A stretch of 64,000 bases of DNA from Bosea sp. Tri-49 (GTDB lineage Bacteria > Pseudomonadota > Alphaproteobacteria > Rhizobiales > Beijerinckiaceae): the NCBI RefSeq assembly GCF_003952665.1, contig NZ_CP017946.1, forward strand, positions 5,289,001 through 5,353,000. Reading direction: 5' to 3'. Made by a program: the position numbers and the translations under genes. This document shows positions 52,770 to 60,599 of this stretch, one piece after another (the first letter of the stretch is position 1; the number at the start of each line of letters is the position of its first letter). Below the pieces are notes generated by a model. It worked only from the letters and a program-made list of their open reading frames with translations. It made no database searches and was not told the origin of the DNA.

Positions 52770-53099
52770 TCAGCCGACCGTCAGCTTGTTCTTCGAGACG
52801 TATTCGGAGCCGTTGTCGTCCTTCCAGGTGAAGGTGAACTCGCCCGATTCCGTCGCCTTGAAGAAGAAGGACTGGTAGGGATTGGCCGAGATCGCCGGGA
52901 ACCAGTCGGCCGAGAAGACCGGCTTGCCGTTGAAGCTCGCCGAGAATTTGTTGATGATCTGGCGCGGAATGGTCTCGCCCTTGGCGTCCTTGCGCTGGCC
53001 GGATTCCATCTCATGCGAGATCAGCGTCTTGATCTCGATCATCTCGCCGGCAGCGGCCTTGGCCGGAACACGCACGCGGGGCGTGGGCTTGGTGGTCAT
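52770..53099 (-). CDS. soxZ: Thiosulfate carrier subunit SoxZ
   Basis: This 109-residue protein without a signal peptide is probably exported as a complex with SoxY. It shows TPRVRVPAKAAAGEMIEIKTLISHEMESGQRKD, the SoxZ opening, and FFFKATESGEFTFTWKDDNGS near the C-terminus. GAGGAAATACCC precedes the ATG. The gene follows soxY by 43 bases. The SoxYZ heterodimer carries the substrate between the other Sox enzymes. Confidence 0.95.
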   Translation of the reverse strand: MTTKPTPRVRVPAKAAAGEMIEIKTLISHEMESGQRKDAKGETIPRQIINKFSASFNGKPVFSADWFPAISANPYQSFFFKATESGEFTFTWKDDNGSEYVSKNKLTVG

Positions 53100-53142
53100 G
53101 GGTATTTCCTCGCCTTGTTCTGTTCGATGACGATGCGGGGCG

Positions 53143-53607
53143 TCAGCCGCCGCAGCCGCCGATCGTGACCTTGATGTTGGCCTTGGCCGTGTGCAGAGCG
53201 CCGTTCGACATCTCGGCGACGCAGATGATGTCCTGCGTCTGCGCGAGCCGCATGCGCGTCGCGGCCGAGGCTTTCCCGCAGGCCGGGGTGAACTGGTAGC
53301 TGACGACGCCAGGCTGGGGATTGCCCTCGGCGAAGACGTGCACGGCCTTGACGTAGTCGGCCTCGGTCATCGGGCTTTCGATCTCGATGTTGATCGGCAC
53401 GACCAGGCCGTTCTCGGCGATCTCGGGCACGTCGAGCTTGATCTTGCCGGAGGCCAGCGGCTTGTCGCCGTAGAGCTTCTTGATCTCGGCGGCCACCGCC
53501 TTCTCGTCGGCGAAGGCGAGCTTCGGCGCGATCGCAGCGGCGGCGAGAGCCCAAGCGGCGGCCTTCACCGCATCGCGGCGCGACAGCGTCGGCAGGTGGG
53601 TCAGCAT
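53143..53607 (-). CDS. soxY: Thiosulfate carrier subunit SoxY
   Basis: This 154-residue periplasmic carrier ends in the hallmark VTIGGCGG, whose cysteine carries the sulfur substrate as a swinging arm. The signal shows SRRDAVKAAAWALAAAA (twin-arginine-like), which exports SoxY with bound SoxZ. GGAGGAGCC lies before the ATG. It is the first gene of the leftward arm and divergent from soxA, 171 bases away. Confidence 0.96.
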   Translation of the reverse strand: MLTHLPTLSRRDAVKAAAWALAAAAIAPKLAFADEKAVAAEIKKLYGDKPLASGKIKLDVPEIAENGLVVPINIEIESPMTEADYVKAVHVFAEGNPQPGVVSYQFTPACGKASAATRMRLAQTQDIICVAEMSNGALHTAKANIKVTIGGCGG

Positions 53608-53778
53608 ACGATGGCTCCTCCTTCGAATTCGTCTTGTTTTAACGCTTGACGGCGCGACAGCGGGACGCCAATCATTTGCACGTATCGTGATATTGTTTTT
53701 TGTGAATGTAAAGCCCCCAAGCGGGCCGGCGACGAGGCCGCAGCATAAGCGGCCCCGGAGGAAACGAAAGGGCGAGGG
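53608..53778. promoter_or_regulatory. Divergent soxY/soxA promoter region
   Basis: This gap holds a very A/T-rich stretch (about 53670-53712) in a GC-rich genome. It contains CACG-TAT-CGTG (inverted repeat) and TTTTTTGTGAATGT. The TGTGAAT element is similar to TATGAATAC in the soxS-soxW gap on the opposite strand, so both may be recognised by SoxR. The operator assignment is tentative. Confidence 0.4.
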
Positions 53779-54612
53779 ATGAAGCTTCCCATCATGGGGG
53801 CGGCGCTACTGGCGGCCGTCGTGACACTGGCGGCCGGACCGTTGACCGCCCAATCGCCGCCGCAGGACGACAGCGAGAAGGAGATCGAGCGCTATCGCCA
53901 GATGCTCTCCGACCCGTTCTCGAATCCGGGCTTCCTCGCGGTCGATCGCGGCGAGGTGCTGTGGGCGGAGAAGCGCGGGACCAAGAACGTCTCGCTGGAA
54001 GGCTGCGACCTCGGCGAAGGGCCGGGCAAGCTGGAGGGCGCCTTCGCCAAGCTGCCGCGCTACTTCGCCGACGCCGACAAGGTGATGGACACCGAGCAGC
54101 GCCTGCTCTGGTGCATGGACAAGCTGCAGGGGCTCGACACCAAGGACGTGGTCCTGCGGCGCTTCTCGGGTCCGGCCCGAGCGTCGGACATGGAGGACCT
54201 CGTCGCCTTCATCGCCAACAAGTCGAGCGAGATGAGGATCGAGCCGCAGCTCTCCCATCCCAACGAAAAGGAGATGGCAGCGGTTGGCGAGGCGCTGTTC
54301 TACACGCGCGGCGGCGTCAACGACTTCTCCTGCGCCACCTGCCACGCCGAGGAGGGCAAGCGCATCCGCCTGCAGGGCCTGCCCAATCTTTCGGTCAAGG
54401 GCAAGACCGCGCAGGAGACGATGGGCTCCTGGCCGACCTACCGGGTCTCGCAGAGCGCGCTCAGGACGATGCAGCACCGGCTCTGGGACTGCTATCGCCA
54501 GCAGCGCTGGCCGGTGCCGGAATACGGCTCGGAGGCCCTGACCGCGCTCACCGTCTTCCTGCAGAAGCAGGCTGAAGGCGGCGAGATCAAAGTTCCGTCG
54601 ATCAAGCGCTGA
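53779..54612 (+). CDS. soxA: Sulfur-oxidising cytochrome SoxA (single-haem type)
   Basis: This 277-residue periplasmic cytochrome attaches thiosulfate to SoxY by forming a thiosulfonate. The signal ends near LTAQS. Only one CxxCH is seen (CATCH, near residue 189). The dihaem type has a second one that is missing here; its place is marked only by Cys in [11 protein letters not shown] and LLWCMDK. The active-site Cys that ligates haem iron is in [16 protein letters not shown]. This matches the type found in Starkeya novella rather than Paracoccus. AAAGGGCGAGGG precedes the ATG. soxX follows after 11 bases. Confidence 0.93.
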   Translation: MKLPIMGAALLAAVVTLAAGPLTAQSPPQDDSEKEIERYRQMLSDPFSNPGFLAVDRGEVLWAEKRGTKNVSLEGCDLGEGPGKLEGAFAKLPRYFADADKVMDTEQRLLWCMDKLQGLDTKDVVLRRFSGPARASDMEDLVAFIANKSSEMRIEPQLSHPNEKEMAAVGEALFYTRGGVNDFSCATCHAEEGKRIRLQGLPNLSVKGKTAQETMGSWPTYRVSQSALRTMQHRLWDCYRQQRWPVPEYGSEALTALTVFLQKQAEGGEIKVPSIKR

Positions 54613-54623
54613 GGGGAAACGTG

Positions 54624-55232
54624 ATGATCAAGGTTCTCGTTCCCCTGACAGCCCTGCTGCTCGCTGCGGATTCGGCCAGCGCCCAGGAGCGCCCGGCGCA
54701 GGCCGTGATCGACGCCTATCTGACATCGACCTTCGGCAAGGCCCCGGCCGAATGGCAGGCGCGGATCAAGCCAGACGATTCGCTGGCCGTCTGCAACACG
54801 ACCCGCAACAACCCGTCCTCGGCACAGTCCGACGAGATGCTGAAACGGGAATCGGCGCGCGTCGTCTACCCTGCGGACGGCAAGTTCCTCGGCAACTGGA
54901 AGAACGGCTATCAGGTCGCCAACAATGGTCGCGGCGGCCAGTTCTCCGACCCGGCCGGCACCGTCGCCGGCGGCAATTGCTTCGCCTGCCACCAGCTCGA
55001 TCCTAAGGAAGTCAGCTACGGCACGCTCGGACCGAGCCTCGCCGCCTATGGCAAGGACCGCAAATACGATCCGGAGACGATCAAGGACGCCTACACCAAG
55101 ATCTACAATTCGATGGCGGTGGTGCCCTGCTCGAACATGCCGCGCTTTGGCGTCAACAAGGTGCTCGACGAGCAGCAGATCAAGGACGTGATGGCCTATC
55201 TGTTCGATCCGGAATCGCCGGTGAACAAGTAG
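54624..55232 (+). CDS. soxX: Sulfur-oxidising cytochrome SoxX
   Basis: This 202-residue haem protein forms the SoxAX complex. I use ATG 54624 because AGGGG lies nine bases before it; a GTG at 54621 is an alternative. The haem site is CFACH in GGNCFACHQLDPKEVSYGTLGPSLAAYGKDR. The axial Met is in CSNMPRFGVNKVLDEQQIKDVMAYLF. It is longer than Paracoccus SoxX because of an N-terminal domain of about 60 residues (AVIDAYLTSTFGKAPAEWQ), again the type seen with single-haem SoxA. Confidence 0.92.
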   Translation: MIKVLVPLTALLLAADSASAQERPAQAVIDAYLTSTFGKAPAEWQARIKPDDSLAVCNTTRNNPSSAQSDEMLKRESARVVYPADGKFLGNWKNGYQVANNGRGGQFSDPAGTVAGGNCFACHQLDPKEVSYGTLGPSLAAYGKDRKYDPETIKDAYTKIYNSMAVVPCSNMPRFGVNKVLDEQQIKDVMAYLFDPESPVNK

Positions 55233-55250
55233 GCCTTGTCGGAGCAAGCC

Positions 55251-56141
55251 ATGCTGACGCGTCGCCTGTTCGTTACCGCCGGCGCCTGTGCCCTGGCCTC
55301 TCCGGCTCTGGCGCAGGTCGTGGTGACGCTCGGGGCCGCTGAGGAGACGTTCACCGTCCTCAGCGACGGCAGCTTCGAGTTACCCTTGTCGATGCTGGCG
55401 CGCGACATCCCTCAGGCCGAGCTCGCCGCCGAGGCGAAGCAGACCGGGCCGACGCGCTCGGTGCTCAACGTCACCTGCCTGAAGCGCGGCAAGGACGTCA
55501 TCCTGTTCGATTGCGGGTCGGGCGCGAACTTTCTGGCGGGCTCGGGCAAGCTGGCCGAGAGTCTCAAGGCCGCCGGGATGGAGCCCGATGCGGTGACGCA
55601 TGTGCTGTTCACCCATCTCCATCCCGACCACTTCTGGGGCGCGCTCGACGATTTCGACAGCCCGCTCTTTCCGAATGCACGCTGGCTGGTTGCCGCGCCC
55701 GAGATCGGGTTCTGGAGCGACCCCAAGGTCTATGAGCGCCTGCCCGAGGATCGGCACGCCTTCGCCGCCGGGGCACAGCGGATTGCCAAGGAGTTGGGCG
55801 ACAAGCTCGAACGGCTGGTGCCCGGCCGCGAATGGCTGCCGGGCATCGAGGCGGTGGCGACGCCCGGCCACACGCCGGGCCATGTCTCGTTCGCGTTTCA
55901 GGGCGCCGGAGGGCCGGTCATGGTGCTGGGCGACGCGCTGACGCATCCGCTGATATCGTTCGCGCGACCGGACTGGCAGCCGGCTTCCGACCATGATGCC
56001 GACCTTGCGGTCGCGACGCGGCGCAAGCTGTTGGACCGGCTCAGCCAGGATGGGGCGCAGGTGATCGGCTACCACCTGCCGGGTGCGGTCGGACGCGTCG
56101 AGCGGCAGGGCACGGCCTACCGCTTTGTCGCAGCGTCGTGA
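55251..56141 (+). CDS. soxH: Metallo-beta-lactamase-fold protein, SoxH-like
   Basis: This 296-residue exported hydrolase starts at ATG 55251 after GGAG; an in-frame TTG at 55236 is possible. The N-terminus TRRLFVTAGACALASPALAQ is a twin-arginine-type signal. The zinc-binding motif is HLHPDHFWGALD with VLFTHLHPDH, followed by GHTPGHVSF and GDALTH. It lies in the soxAX operon, a typical place for SoxH. SoxH function is not established. A hydrolase acting on a sulfur-bound thioester or persulfide is plausible. Confidence 0.82.
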   Translation: MLTRRLFVTAGACALASPALAQVVVTLGAAEETFTVLSDGSFELPLSMLARDIPQAELAAEAKQTGPTRSVLNVTCLKRGKDVILFDCGSGANFLAGSGKLAESLKAAGMEPDAVTHVLFTHLHPDHFWGALDDFDSPLFPNARWLVAAPEIGFWSDPKVYERLPEDRHAFAAGAQRIAKELGDKLERLVPGREWLPGIEAVATPGHTPGHVSFAFQGAGGPVMVLGDALTHPLISFARPDWQPASDHDADLAVATRRKLLDRLSQDGAQVIGYHLPGAVGRVERQGTAYRFVAAS

Positions 56142-56165
56142 CACAAGTCGGAGCGGTGTCGCTCC

Positions 56166-57239
56166 TCAGCCGCGCTGCCAGAGCCCCCTGAGCGAGCCTT
56201 CCATCAGGATGGCGATGCCGATCCGGGCGCCGATCATCATGCCGGCGATCGCCAGCGGCCAGGACAGGGCCAGCATCGAGCCGGCCGAGATGCCCTGCCC
56301 GATGGTGCAGCCACCGGCGAGCACGCCGCCGCCGCCCATCAGCACGGCGCCGAGTAGATGGCGGCGCATCTCGCGGTCATCGTCGAAGGCTTCCCAGCGG
56401 AACTCGCGATCATAGAGCGCCGAGAGGAACGAGCCGATTGTCACGCCGACAAGCGTGCCGATGCCGAATTCCAGCAGGGCCGAGGGCGCGCTCAGTACGC
56501 CATAGAGCGCCCGGCCGACGGGGGAGACGAAGGTCAGGCTCTGCGCGCGCGGCACGGTCTCGAAGGCGTCGACGGCCACGCCGGTGACCCACCAGCCGGC
56601 GACGACGGCAAGGCCGAGCGTCGCGCCCGCCAGCAACAGGCGCGGCGAGCGCCGCAGCCGCGGATCGACGGCGACGATGGCGATCAGCACGAGGGCGCCG
56701 GTGGCGGTGAGCAGCGTGCGCGCCGCCGGCGCGCCGAGATAGGTCAGGATGCCGGCGAGATCGCCCTTGAGGCCGCCGGGAAGCGGCCAATAGACCTTTT
56801 CCAGCATCTCGATCCGGATCGGGGCGAACATGCCGCGCAGCGTCGCATAGGCGACCGCGCCGAAGACCATCATCACGATCAGGCTGCGGAGGTCACCGGA
56901 ACCGAGCCGCACGAGCGAGCCGAAGCCGCAGGTTCCGACCAGTGCCATGCCAAGACCGAACAGCGTACTGCCGACCACGATCGACAGCCAGGGCAGGGCC
57001 GACTGGACATAGGTCGAATTGGCCGGGTCGAGCAGGCGAAGGCCGATCAGCGTCTGTGTGCCGATCAGCGCGATGGCGAGGGCAAGACCGAAAATCCGCA
57101 GCCGGCGGGTATCGCCGCCCATCCAGGCGTCCTCGACTGCACCGAACGAGCACAGGCGGGCCCGGCGGACGGTGAAGCCGCAGGCGACGCCCACCGCCAC
57201 GCCTGCGAGCGTCGCGCCCCAGGCGGATAGCGCGATCAT
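56166..57239 (-). CDS. soxT: YeeE/YedE-family transporter, SoxT-like
   Basis: This 357-residue membrane protein has eight or more helices. Cysteine-containing loops CGFTVRRARLCSFGA, LVGTCGFGSLVRLGSG and LAGGCTIGQGISAG mark the YeeE/YedE family, in which conserved cysteines pass sulfur compounds across the membrane. In sox clusters such a gene is called soxT. It is convergent with soxH and is preceded by soxR. It probably imports thiosulfate or a derived sulfur species to be sensed in the cytoplasm. Confidence 0.85.
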   Translation of the reverse strand: MIALSAWGATLAGVAVGVACGFTVRRARLCSFGAVEDAWMGGDTRRLRIFGLALAIALIGTQTLIGLRLLDPANSTYVQSALPWLSIVVGSTLFGLGMALVGTCGFGSLVRLGSGDLRSLIVMMVFGAVAYATLRGMFAPIRIEMLEKVYWPLPGGLKGDLAGILTYLGAPAARTLLTATGALVLIAIVAVDPRLRRSPRLLLAGATLGLAVVAGWWVTGVAVDAFETVPRAQSLTFVSPVGRALYGVLSAPSALLEFGIGTLVGVTIGSFLSALYDREFRWEAFDDDREMRRHLLGAVLMGGGGVLAGGCTIGQGISAGSMLALSWPLAIAGMMIGARIGIAILMEGSLRGLWQRG

Positions 57240-57267
57240 GACGAACGCCGCCGGCGGCGACGATTGT

Positions 57268-57648
57268 TCACGATTTTCCGGCTTCGGTCCCGGGCGGACC
57301 GCAGAAGATGTCGTAGATCACGGCGATGACGCGCCGGACATCGTCGCTGGCGAGGCTGTAATAGATCGCCTTGCCGTCGCGGCGAGTGGTGACGAGCTGG
57401 TCGAGGCGCAAGCGCGCGAGCTGCTGCGAGACCATGGGCTGGCGCAGCGAAAGCAGGTTCTCGAGCTCGGTCACCGTCCGTTCCCGCTCGGCCAGCAGGC
57501 AGAGCAGCAGCAGCCGGTTCTCATGCGAGAGGGCTTTGAGGAAATCGCTGGCCTTGCGGGCCTTGCGCATCAGCTGGTCGAGTTCGGGCGAGAACTCGGC
57601 GCCGTCGCGCAGTTCGGTTTCGAGGGCTTTTGAGACGATCGCGGTCAT
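57268..57648 (-). CDS. soxR: ArsR-family sox repressor SoxR
   Basis: This 126-residue winged-helix repressor of the ArsR/SmtB type is shown by ALSHENRLLLLCLLAERERTVTELENLLSLRQPMVSQQLARLRLDQLVTTRRDGKAIYYSL. Cysteines lie in LLLLCLL (HTH helix) and DIFCGPP (C-terminal helix). Two such cysteines in the SoxR subfamily can be bridged by polysulfide, relieving repression. Its ATG overlaps the soxS stop (ATGA). It is the likely regulator of the soxSR, soxW, soxYZ and soxAX promoters; the last two are inferred. Confidence 0.87.
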   Translation of the reverse strand: MTAIVSKALETELRDGAEFSPELDQLMRKARKASDFLKALSHENRLLLLCLLAERERTVTELENLLSLRQPMVSQQLARLRLDQLVTTRRDGKAIYYSLASDDVRRVIAVIYDIFCGPPGTEAGKS

Positions 57649-58064
57649 TGGGTCTGTGCGCCTGATCGTTGAACCTTGTCGGAAATCTCAATGACAGCAA
57701 CGAGCCGCCCGAGCAAACCCCAGAACATGTCGTCATTGAGATAGCCGGTGATGCGGCCGACCTCCTGGCCCCCCTCCATCAGCACGAAGGTGGGCGTCGC
57801 GATGACGGGCTCCAGCAGGCGTTCGCCGCGGAAACCGCCGGCCGGCAATTCGATCCGCCGGAGCGGCGCGGCCTTGCCTTCCGGGGTTTTGGCGTAGACC
57901 GGCGCGACCTCGCGCTCGAAGCGAACGCAGAAGGGGCAGCCATTGCGGGTGTACATGACGAGCTCGGCGGCCAAAGCTGGCAATGACAGGACCGGCAGCG
58001 ACAGCAATCCCGACAACGTGAACGCCGCCGCCAACCCCGCGCGATATCGCCCGCTTGCAATCAT
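57645..58064 (-). CDS. soxS: Periplasmic thioredoxin-like protein SoxS
   Basis: This 139-residue exported thioredoxin-fold protein has a signal ending at PALAAE. The redox motif is CPFC in MYTRNGCPFCVRFEREV, and the cis-Pro is in IATPTFVLMEG. SoxS keeps the SoxY carrier cysteine reduced in Paracoccus. The gene is the first of soxSR and divergent from soxW, so both thiol proteins are expressed from one regulatory region. soxV (CcdA-like), which usually supplies electrons to SoxW, is not in this window. Confidence 0.87.
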   Translation of the reverse strand: MIASGRYRAGLAAAFTLSGLLSLPVLSLPALAAELVMYTRNGCPFCVRFEREVAPVYAKTPEGKAAPLRRIELPAGGFRGERLLEPVIATPTFVLMEGGQEVGRITGYLNDDMFWGLLGRLVAVIEISDKVQRSGAQTQ

Positions 58065-58079
58065 CTCTCGAACATAGTC

Positions 58080-58097
58080 GTATTCATATGTTTATAC
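58080..58097. promoter_or_regulatory. Candidate SoxR operator between soxS and soxW
   Basis: GTATTCATATGTTTATAC is an 18-bp imperfect palindrome (outer GTAT/ATAC pair exactly), in the 68-base gap between soxS and soxW. It resembles the TGTGAATGT element before soxA. Binding by SoxR is inferred from its position. Confidence 0.45.
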
Positions 58098-58132
58098 CAG
58101 AGCCCGCTAGGGCCCTGCGCGGAGGCGACGCC

Positions 58133-58651
58133 ATGATGACACGACGCGGCTTGCTGGCGAGCACCATGGCCGTGATGGCGACGGCACCGGCTCTGGCCAA
58201 GGCAAAGCTGGGCGAGGACGGGCTCTACCAGGAGGACTGGTATCTGGAGAGTTTCCTCGACCTCGCGGAGGACCTCGGCAATGCGAGCCAGGGCGGCAAG
58301 CGCTTCGCGATCCTCTGGGGGCTGCGCAACTGCCCGGCCTGCCGACGCATGCACGAGGTCCACCTCGCCGACCCGGCGATCGAAACCTATATCCGCGACA
58401 ATTTCGCGGTGCTGCATCTCAACATCCTCGGCGCCCGCGAAGTGACCGATTTCGATGGCACAAAGCTGACCGAGAAGGCGTTCGCGGCGCGCTACGGCAT
58501 CGAGGGGACGCCGGCGATCCAGTTCTTCCCGACCAGCGTGAACGGGCTTGCGGCAAAGGCGCCCAAGAACCGCGAGGTTGCCCGCATGGCTTCGCTGCCC
58601 GATCCGCAGGCCTTCATCGCGCAGTTCCGCGCGGTCCGGAACGGGGTGTGA
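58133..58651 (+). CDS. soxW: Periplasmic thioredoxin SoxW
   Basis: This 172-residue exported thioredoxin has a short signal (TRRGLLASTMAVMATAPALAKAK; twin arginines). The active site is CPAC in LWGLRNCPACRRMHEVHL, and the cis-Pro is in IEGTPAIQFFP. GGAGGCGACGCC precedes the ATG at 58133. Upstream in-frame codons to 58055 overlap soxS and are not supported. SoxW is thought to be reduced by SoxV and to act in Sox protein maturation. The gene reads away from soxS, and the copper genes begin 130 bases later. Confidence 0.85.
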   Translation: MMTRRGLLASTMAVMATAPALAKAKLGEDGLYQEDWYLESFLDLAEDLGNASQGGKRFAILWGLRNCPACRRMHEVHLADPAIETYIRDNFAVLHLNILGAREVTDFDGTKLTEKAFAARYGIEGTPAIQFFPTSVNGLAAKAPKNREVARMASLPDPQAFIAQFRAVRNGV

Positions 58652-58725
58652 CCTCGATCGCTCCATCCGGCTTGCGTTGACGACGCTGGCGGCAGCTTCG
58701 GCCAGCACGATCAAAAAGGCGCTTG

Positions 58726-58746
58726 ACCTTGCCATGATGGGAAGGT
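58726..58746 (+). promoter_or_regulatory. CueR-type (MerR-family) copper-responsive promoter
   Basis: ACCTTGCC-N5-GGGAAGGT is a 21-bp dyad with seven of eight pairs. A -35 box TTGACC (58723-58728) overlaps its left arm, and a -10-like CAGGCT (58748-58753) lies 19 bases downstream. The long spacer with the dyad inside is the hallmark of CueR-controlled promoters. A cueR gene is not in this window. Confidence 0.7.
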
Positions 58747-58784
58747 TCAGGCTGCTGCAATCGTCAATGAAGGACATTGCAGCC

Positions 58785-59051
58785 ATGTGCTCCTGCCAGC
58801 AGCATTCGACCGCGACTGCGGTCGCAACACCGGTCCCGAACGGGGCGATCAGCTTTCGCGTCGAGGACATGACCTGCGGCCATTGCGCTGGCACGATCAA
58901 GCAGGCGATCGAGGGCCGTCTTCCAGGCGCCACCGTCATAGCGGACCCAAGTTCGAAGCTGGTCAGCGTGCAGGGCGATGCTGATTTCGCGGCGATCAGG
59001 TCGGCTGTAGTCGCGGTGGGATATACGCCCAGCACTGAACAGATTGGCTGA
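58785..59051 (+). CDS. copZ: Heavy-metal-associated (HMA) copper chaperone, CopZ-like
   Basis: This 88-residue protein starts at ATG 58785 (GAAGGA ten bases before); ATG 58767 is an alternative. The ~25 N-terminal residues have CSC and a Thr/Ala-rich stretch. The HMA domain has RVEDMTCGHCAGTIKQAIE, the MxCxxC copper site, and ends AAIRSAVVAVGYTP. It is placed directly behind a CueR-type promoter and before a DUF411 gene. It would bring copper(I) to an exporter such as CopA, not encoded here. Alternatively it is a truncated N-terminal copper domain of a P-type ATPase. Confidence 0.8.
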   Translation: MCSCQQHSTATAVATPVPNGAISFRVEDMTCGHCAGTIKQAIEGRLPGATVIADPSSKLVSVQGDADFAAIRSAVVAVGYTPSTEQIG

Positions 59052-59059
59052 GGCAGGAC

Positions 59060-59551
59060 ATGACACACAGGCTTTCTTCCTCCCGCCGCAGCCTGCTGAT
59101 CGGTGCTGCGCAGCTGGTCGCCGCATTCGGATTGTGGCGACCGTCGAGTGCTGCCGAGACGCTGCCGAAGATGATCGTGACGCGCGATCCAAACTGCGGT
59201 TGCTGCGGCAATTGGGTCACGCATGTGAAGGCCGCCGGCTTCCCGGTCGAAGTGGTCGAGGTTGCGGATGTCGCGCCGCTCAAGGCGAGGCTCGGCGTGC
59301 CCGACGCGCTCGCCTCCTGCCACACCGTCGAAGTCGGCGGCTATGTCGTGGAAGGCCATGTGCCGGCCGAGGCGATCAAGCGCCTGCTCGCCGAGCGGCC
59401 GAAGGCGACGGGCCTCGCTGTCGCCGGCATGCCCGTGGGCTCGCCTGGCATGGAAGTGTCTGGTCAGGCGCCGGATGCCTATGACGTAGTGGTGTTCTCA
59501 GCCGACCGGCAGAACGTCTTCGCGCGCTATCGCGGGCTGCGGCAGATCTGA
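59060..59551 (+). CDS. DUF411 periplasmic metal-binding protein
   Basis: This 163-residue exported protein has a signal with SSRRSLLIGAAQL. The DUF411 core has the metal-binding motif VTRDPNCGCCGNWVTHV, with the later HTVEVGGYVVEGHVP and GLAVAGMPVGSPGME. Proteins of this family are associated with copper resistance (CopG-like in some Pseudomonas). It is eight bases behind copZ and shares its promoter. A link to the copper site of single-haem-type SoxAX is an attractive but unproven idea. Confidence 0.82.
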   Translation: MTHRLSSSRRSLLIGAAQLVAAFGLWRPSSAAETLPKMIVTRDPNCGCCGNWVTHVKAAGFPVEVVEVADVAPLKARLGVPDALASCHTVEVGGYVVEGHVPAEAIKRLLAERPKATGLAVAGMPVGSPGMEVSGQAPDAYDVVVFSADRQNVFARYRGLRQI

Positions 59552-59581
59552 CGGCCGGTCCCCGCAGCAAGGGCCGCGGCC

Positions 59582-60520
59582 TCAGCCGTCGGCCGAGCCG
59601 ATGGGCTGCGATCGCTGGGCGTCCCGGAACAGGTCCAGGATGACCCCGCGCGCCCAGCGCAGCATGGCGTTCTGGGCGTGACGCCGGCTCCAATGCAGTG
59701 CCACGCTGAAATCGCGCTGTGGCAAGGCCGGCTCGAGTAGAGCGAAGGCACCAATCGGTTCGAGGCGGAGACCGATCTGGCGCGGCATGAGGACGGCGAG
59801 GTCGGTGGCGCGAATGATCGGCGGCAGCGCCGTGAAGCTGGAGACGACGAGGCGGATGCGCGGATCGAGATGCAGCATCTCCAGCATGCGCTGCGTCTGG
59901 GCGTGTGATCTGACGGCGACGAAATCCAGCCTGGCGATATCCTCGACACTCAAGGCGCCGTCGACGGCCTGCTGGATCACCGGGTGCTCCGCCCGCACGA
60001 AGACCTGATAGCGATCGCTCAGCATTTCCGCATGGGCGGTACCGTTCACCGTCGGGAGAAAACCCAAGGCGAAGTGAAGCTGGCCATTGTCCAGGGCCTC
60101 GGAAATCGCTTCGTGCGGCCAGGCGCGCGCGGTGATGCGCAGGTTCGGCGCGATCTCGCGAAGCATCGTCATCAGTGGCGGCAGGAAGCGGCCCTCGCCG
60201 ATATCGCTGAGATGCAGGCGAAGCTCAGCATCCGTCGTGGCGGGATCGAAGCTCTCACCTTCGTCGAGGCCGGCTTCGAGCAGCGCAAGGCCGGCCTGGA
60301 CCGAATGCGCAAGACGCTCGGAGCGGGCGGTCGGGCGCACGCCGCCGGCGACGCGCTCGAACAGGGGGTCGCGCAGCAGCAGGCGCAGGCGCGTCAGGGC
60401 CTGGCTCGTCGCGGGCTGCGAGAGGCCGAGTTGCTCGGCCGCGCGGCTGACATTGCGGGTGCGATAGACCGCGTCGAACAGCCTCAGCAGGTTCAGGTCG
60501 ATCGTATCGATATTCGTCAT
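59582..60520 (-). CDS. LysR-family regulator
   Basis: This 312-residue LysR-type regulator has its HTH in LNLLRLFDAVYRTRNVSRAAEQLGLSQPATSQALTRLRLLL. The effector domain follows, with ELRLHLSDIGEGRFLPPLM and TARAWPHEAISEALDNGQLHFALGFLP; the DIGEGRF motif is typical of NodD-like LysR proteins. The ATG at 60520 is used. It is divergent from the benzoylformate decarboxylase operon, 79 bases away, and is expected to activate it with an aromatic inducer. Confidence 0.86.
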   Translation of the reverse strand: MTNIDTIDLNLLRLFDAVYRTRNVSRAAEQLGLSQPATSQALTRLRLLLRDPLFERVAGGVRPTARSERLAHSVQAGLALLEAGLDEGESFDPATTDAELRLHLSDIGEGRFLPPLMTMLREIAPNLRITARAWPHEAISEALDNGQLHFALGFLPTVNGTAHAEMLSDRYQVFVRAEHPVIQQAVDGALSVEDIARLDFVAVRSHAQTQRMLEMLHLDPRIRLVVSSFTALPPIIRATDLAVLMPRQIGLRLEPIGAFALLEPALPQRDFSVALHWSRRHAQNAMLRWARGVILDLFRDAQRSQPIGSADG

Positions 60521-60599
60521 GCGAATAATACTTAGTCGCTTCATCTAATTGAGCAATGGCCGGCGTGCCGCCACAGTGCCCTCGATCCGAGGGACGCGC

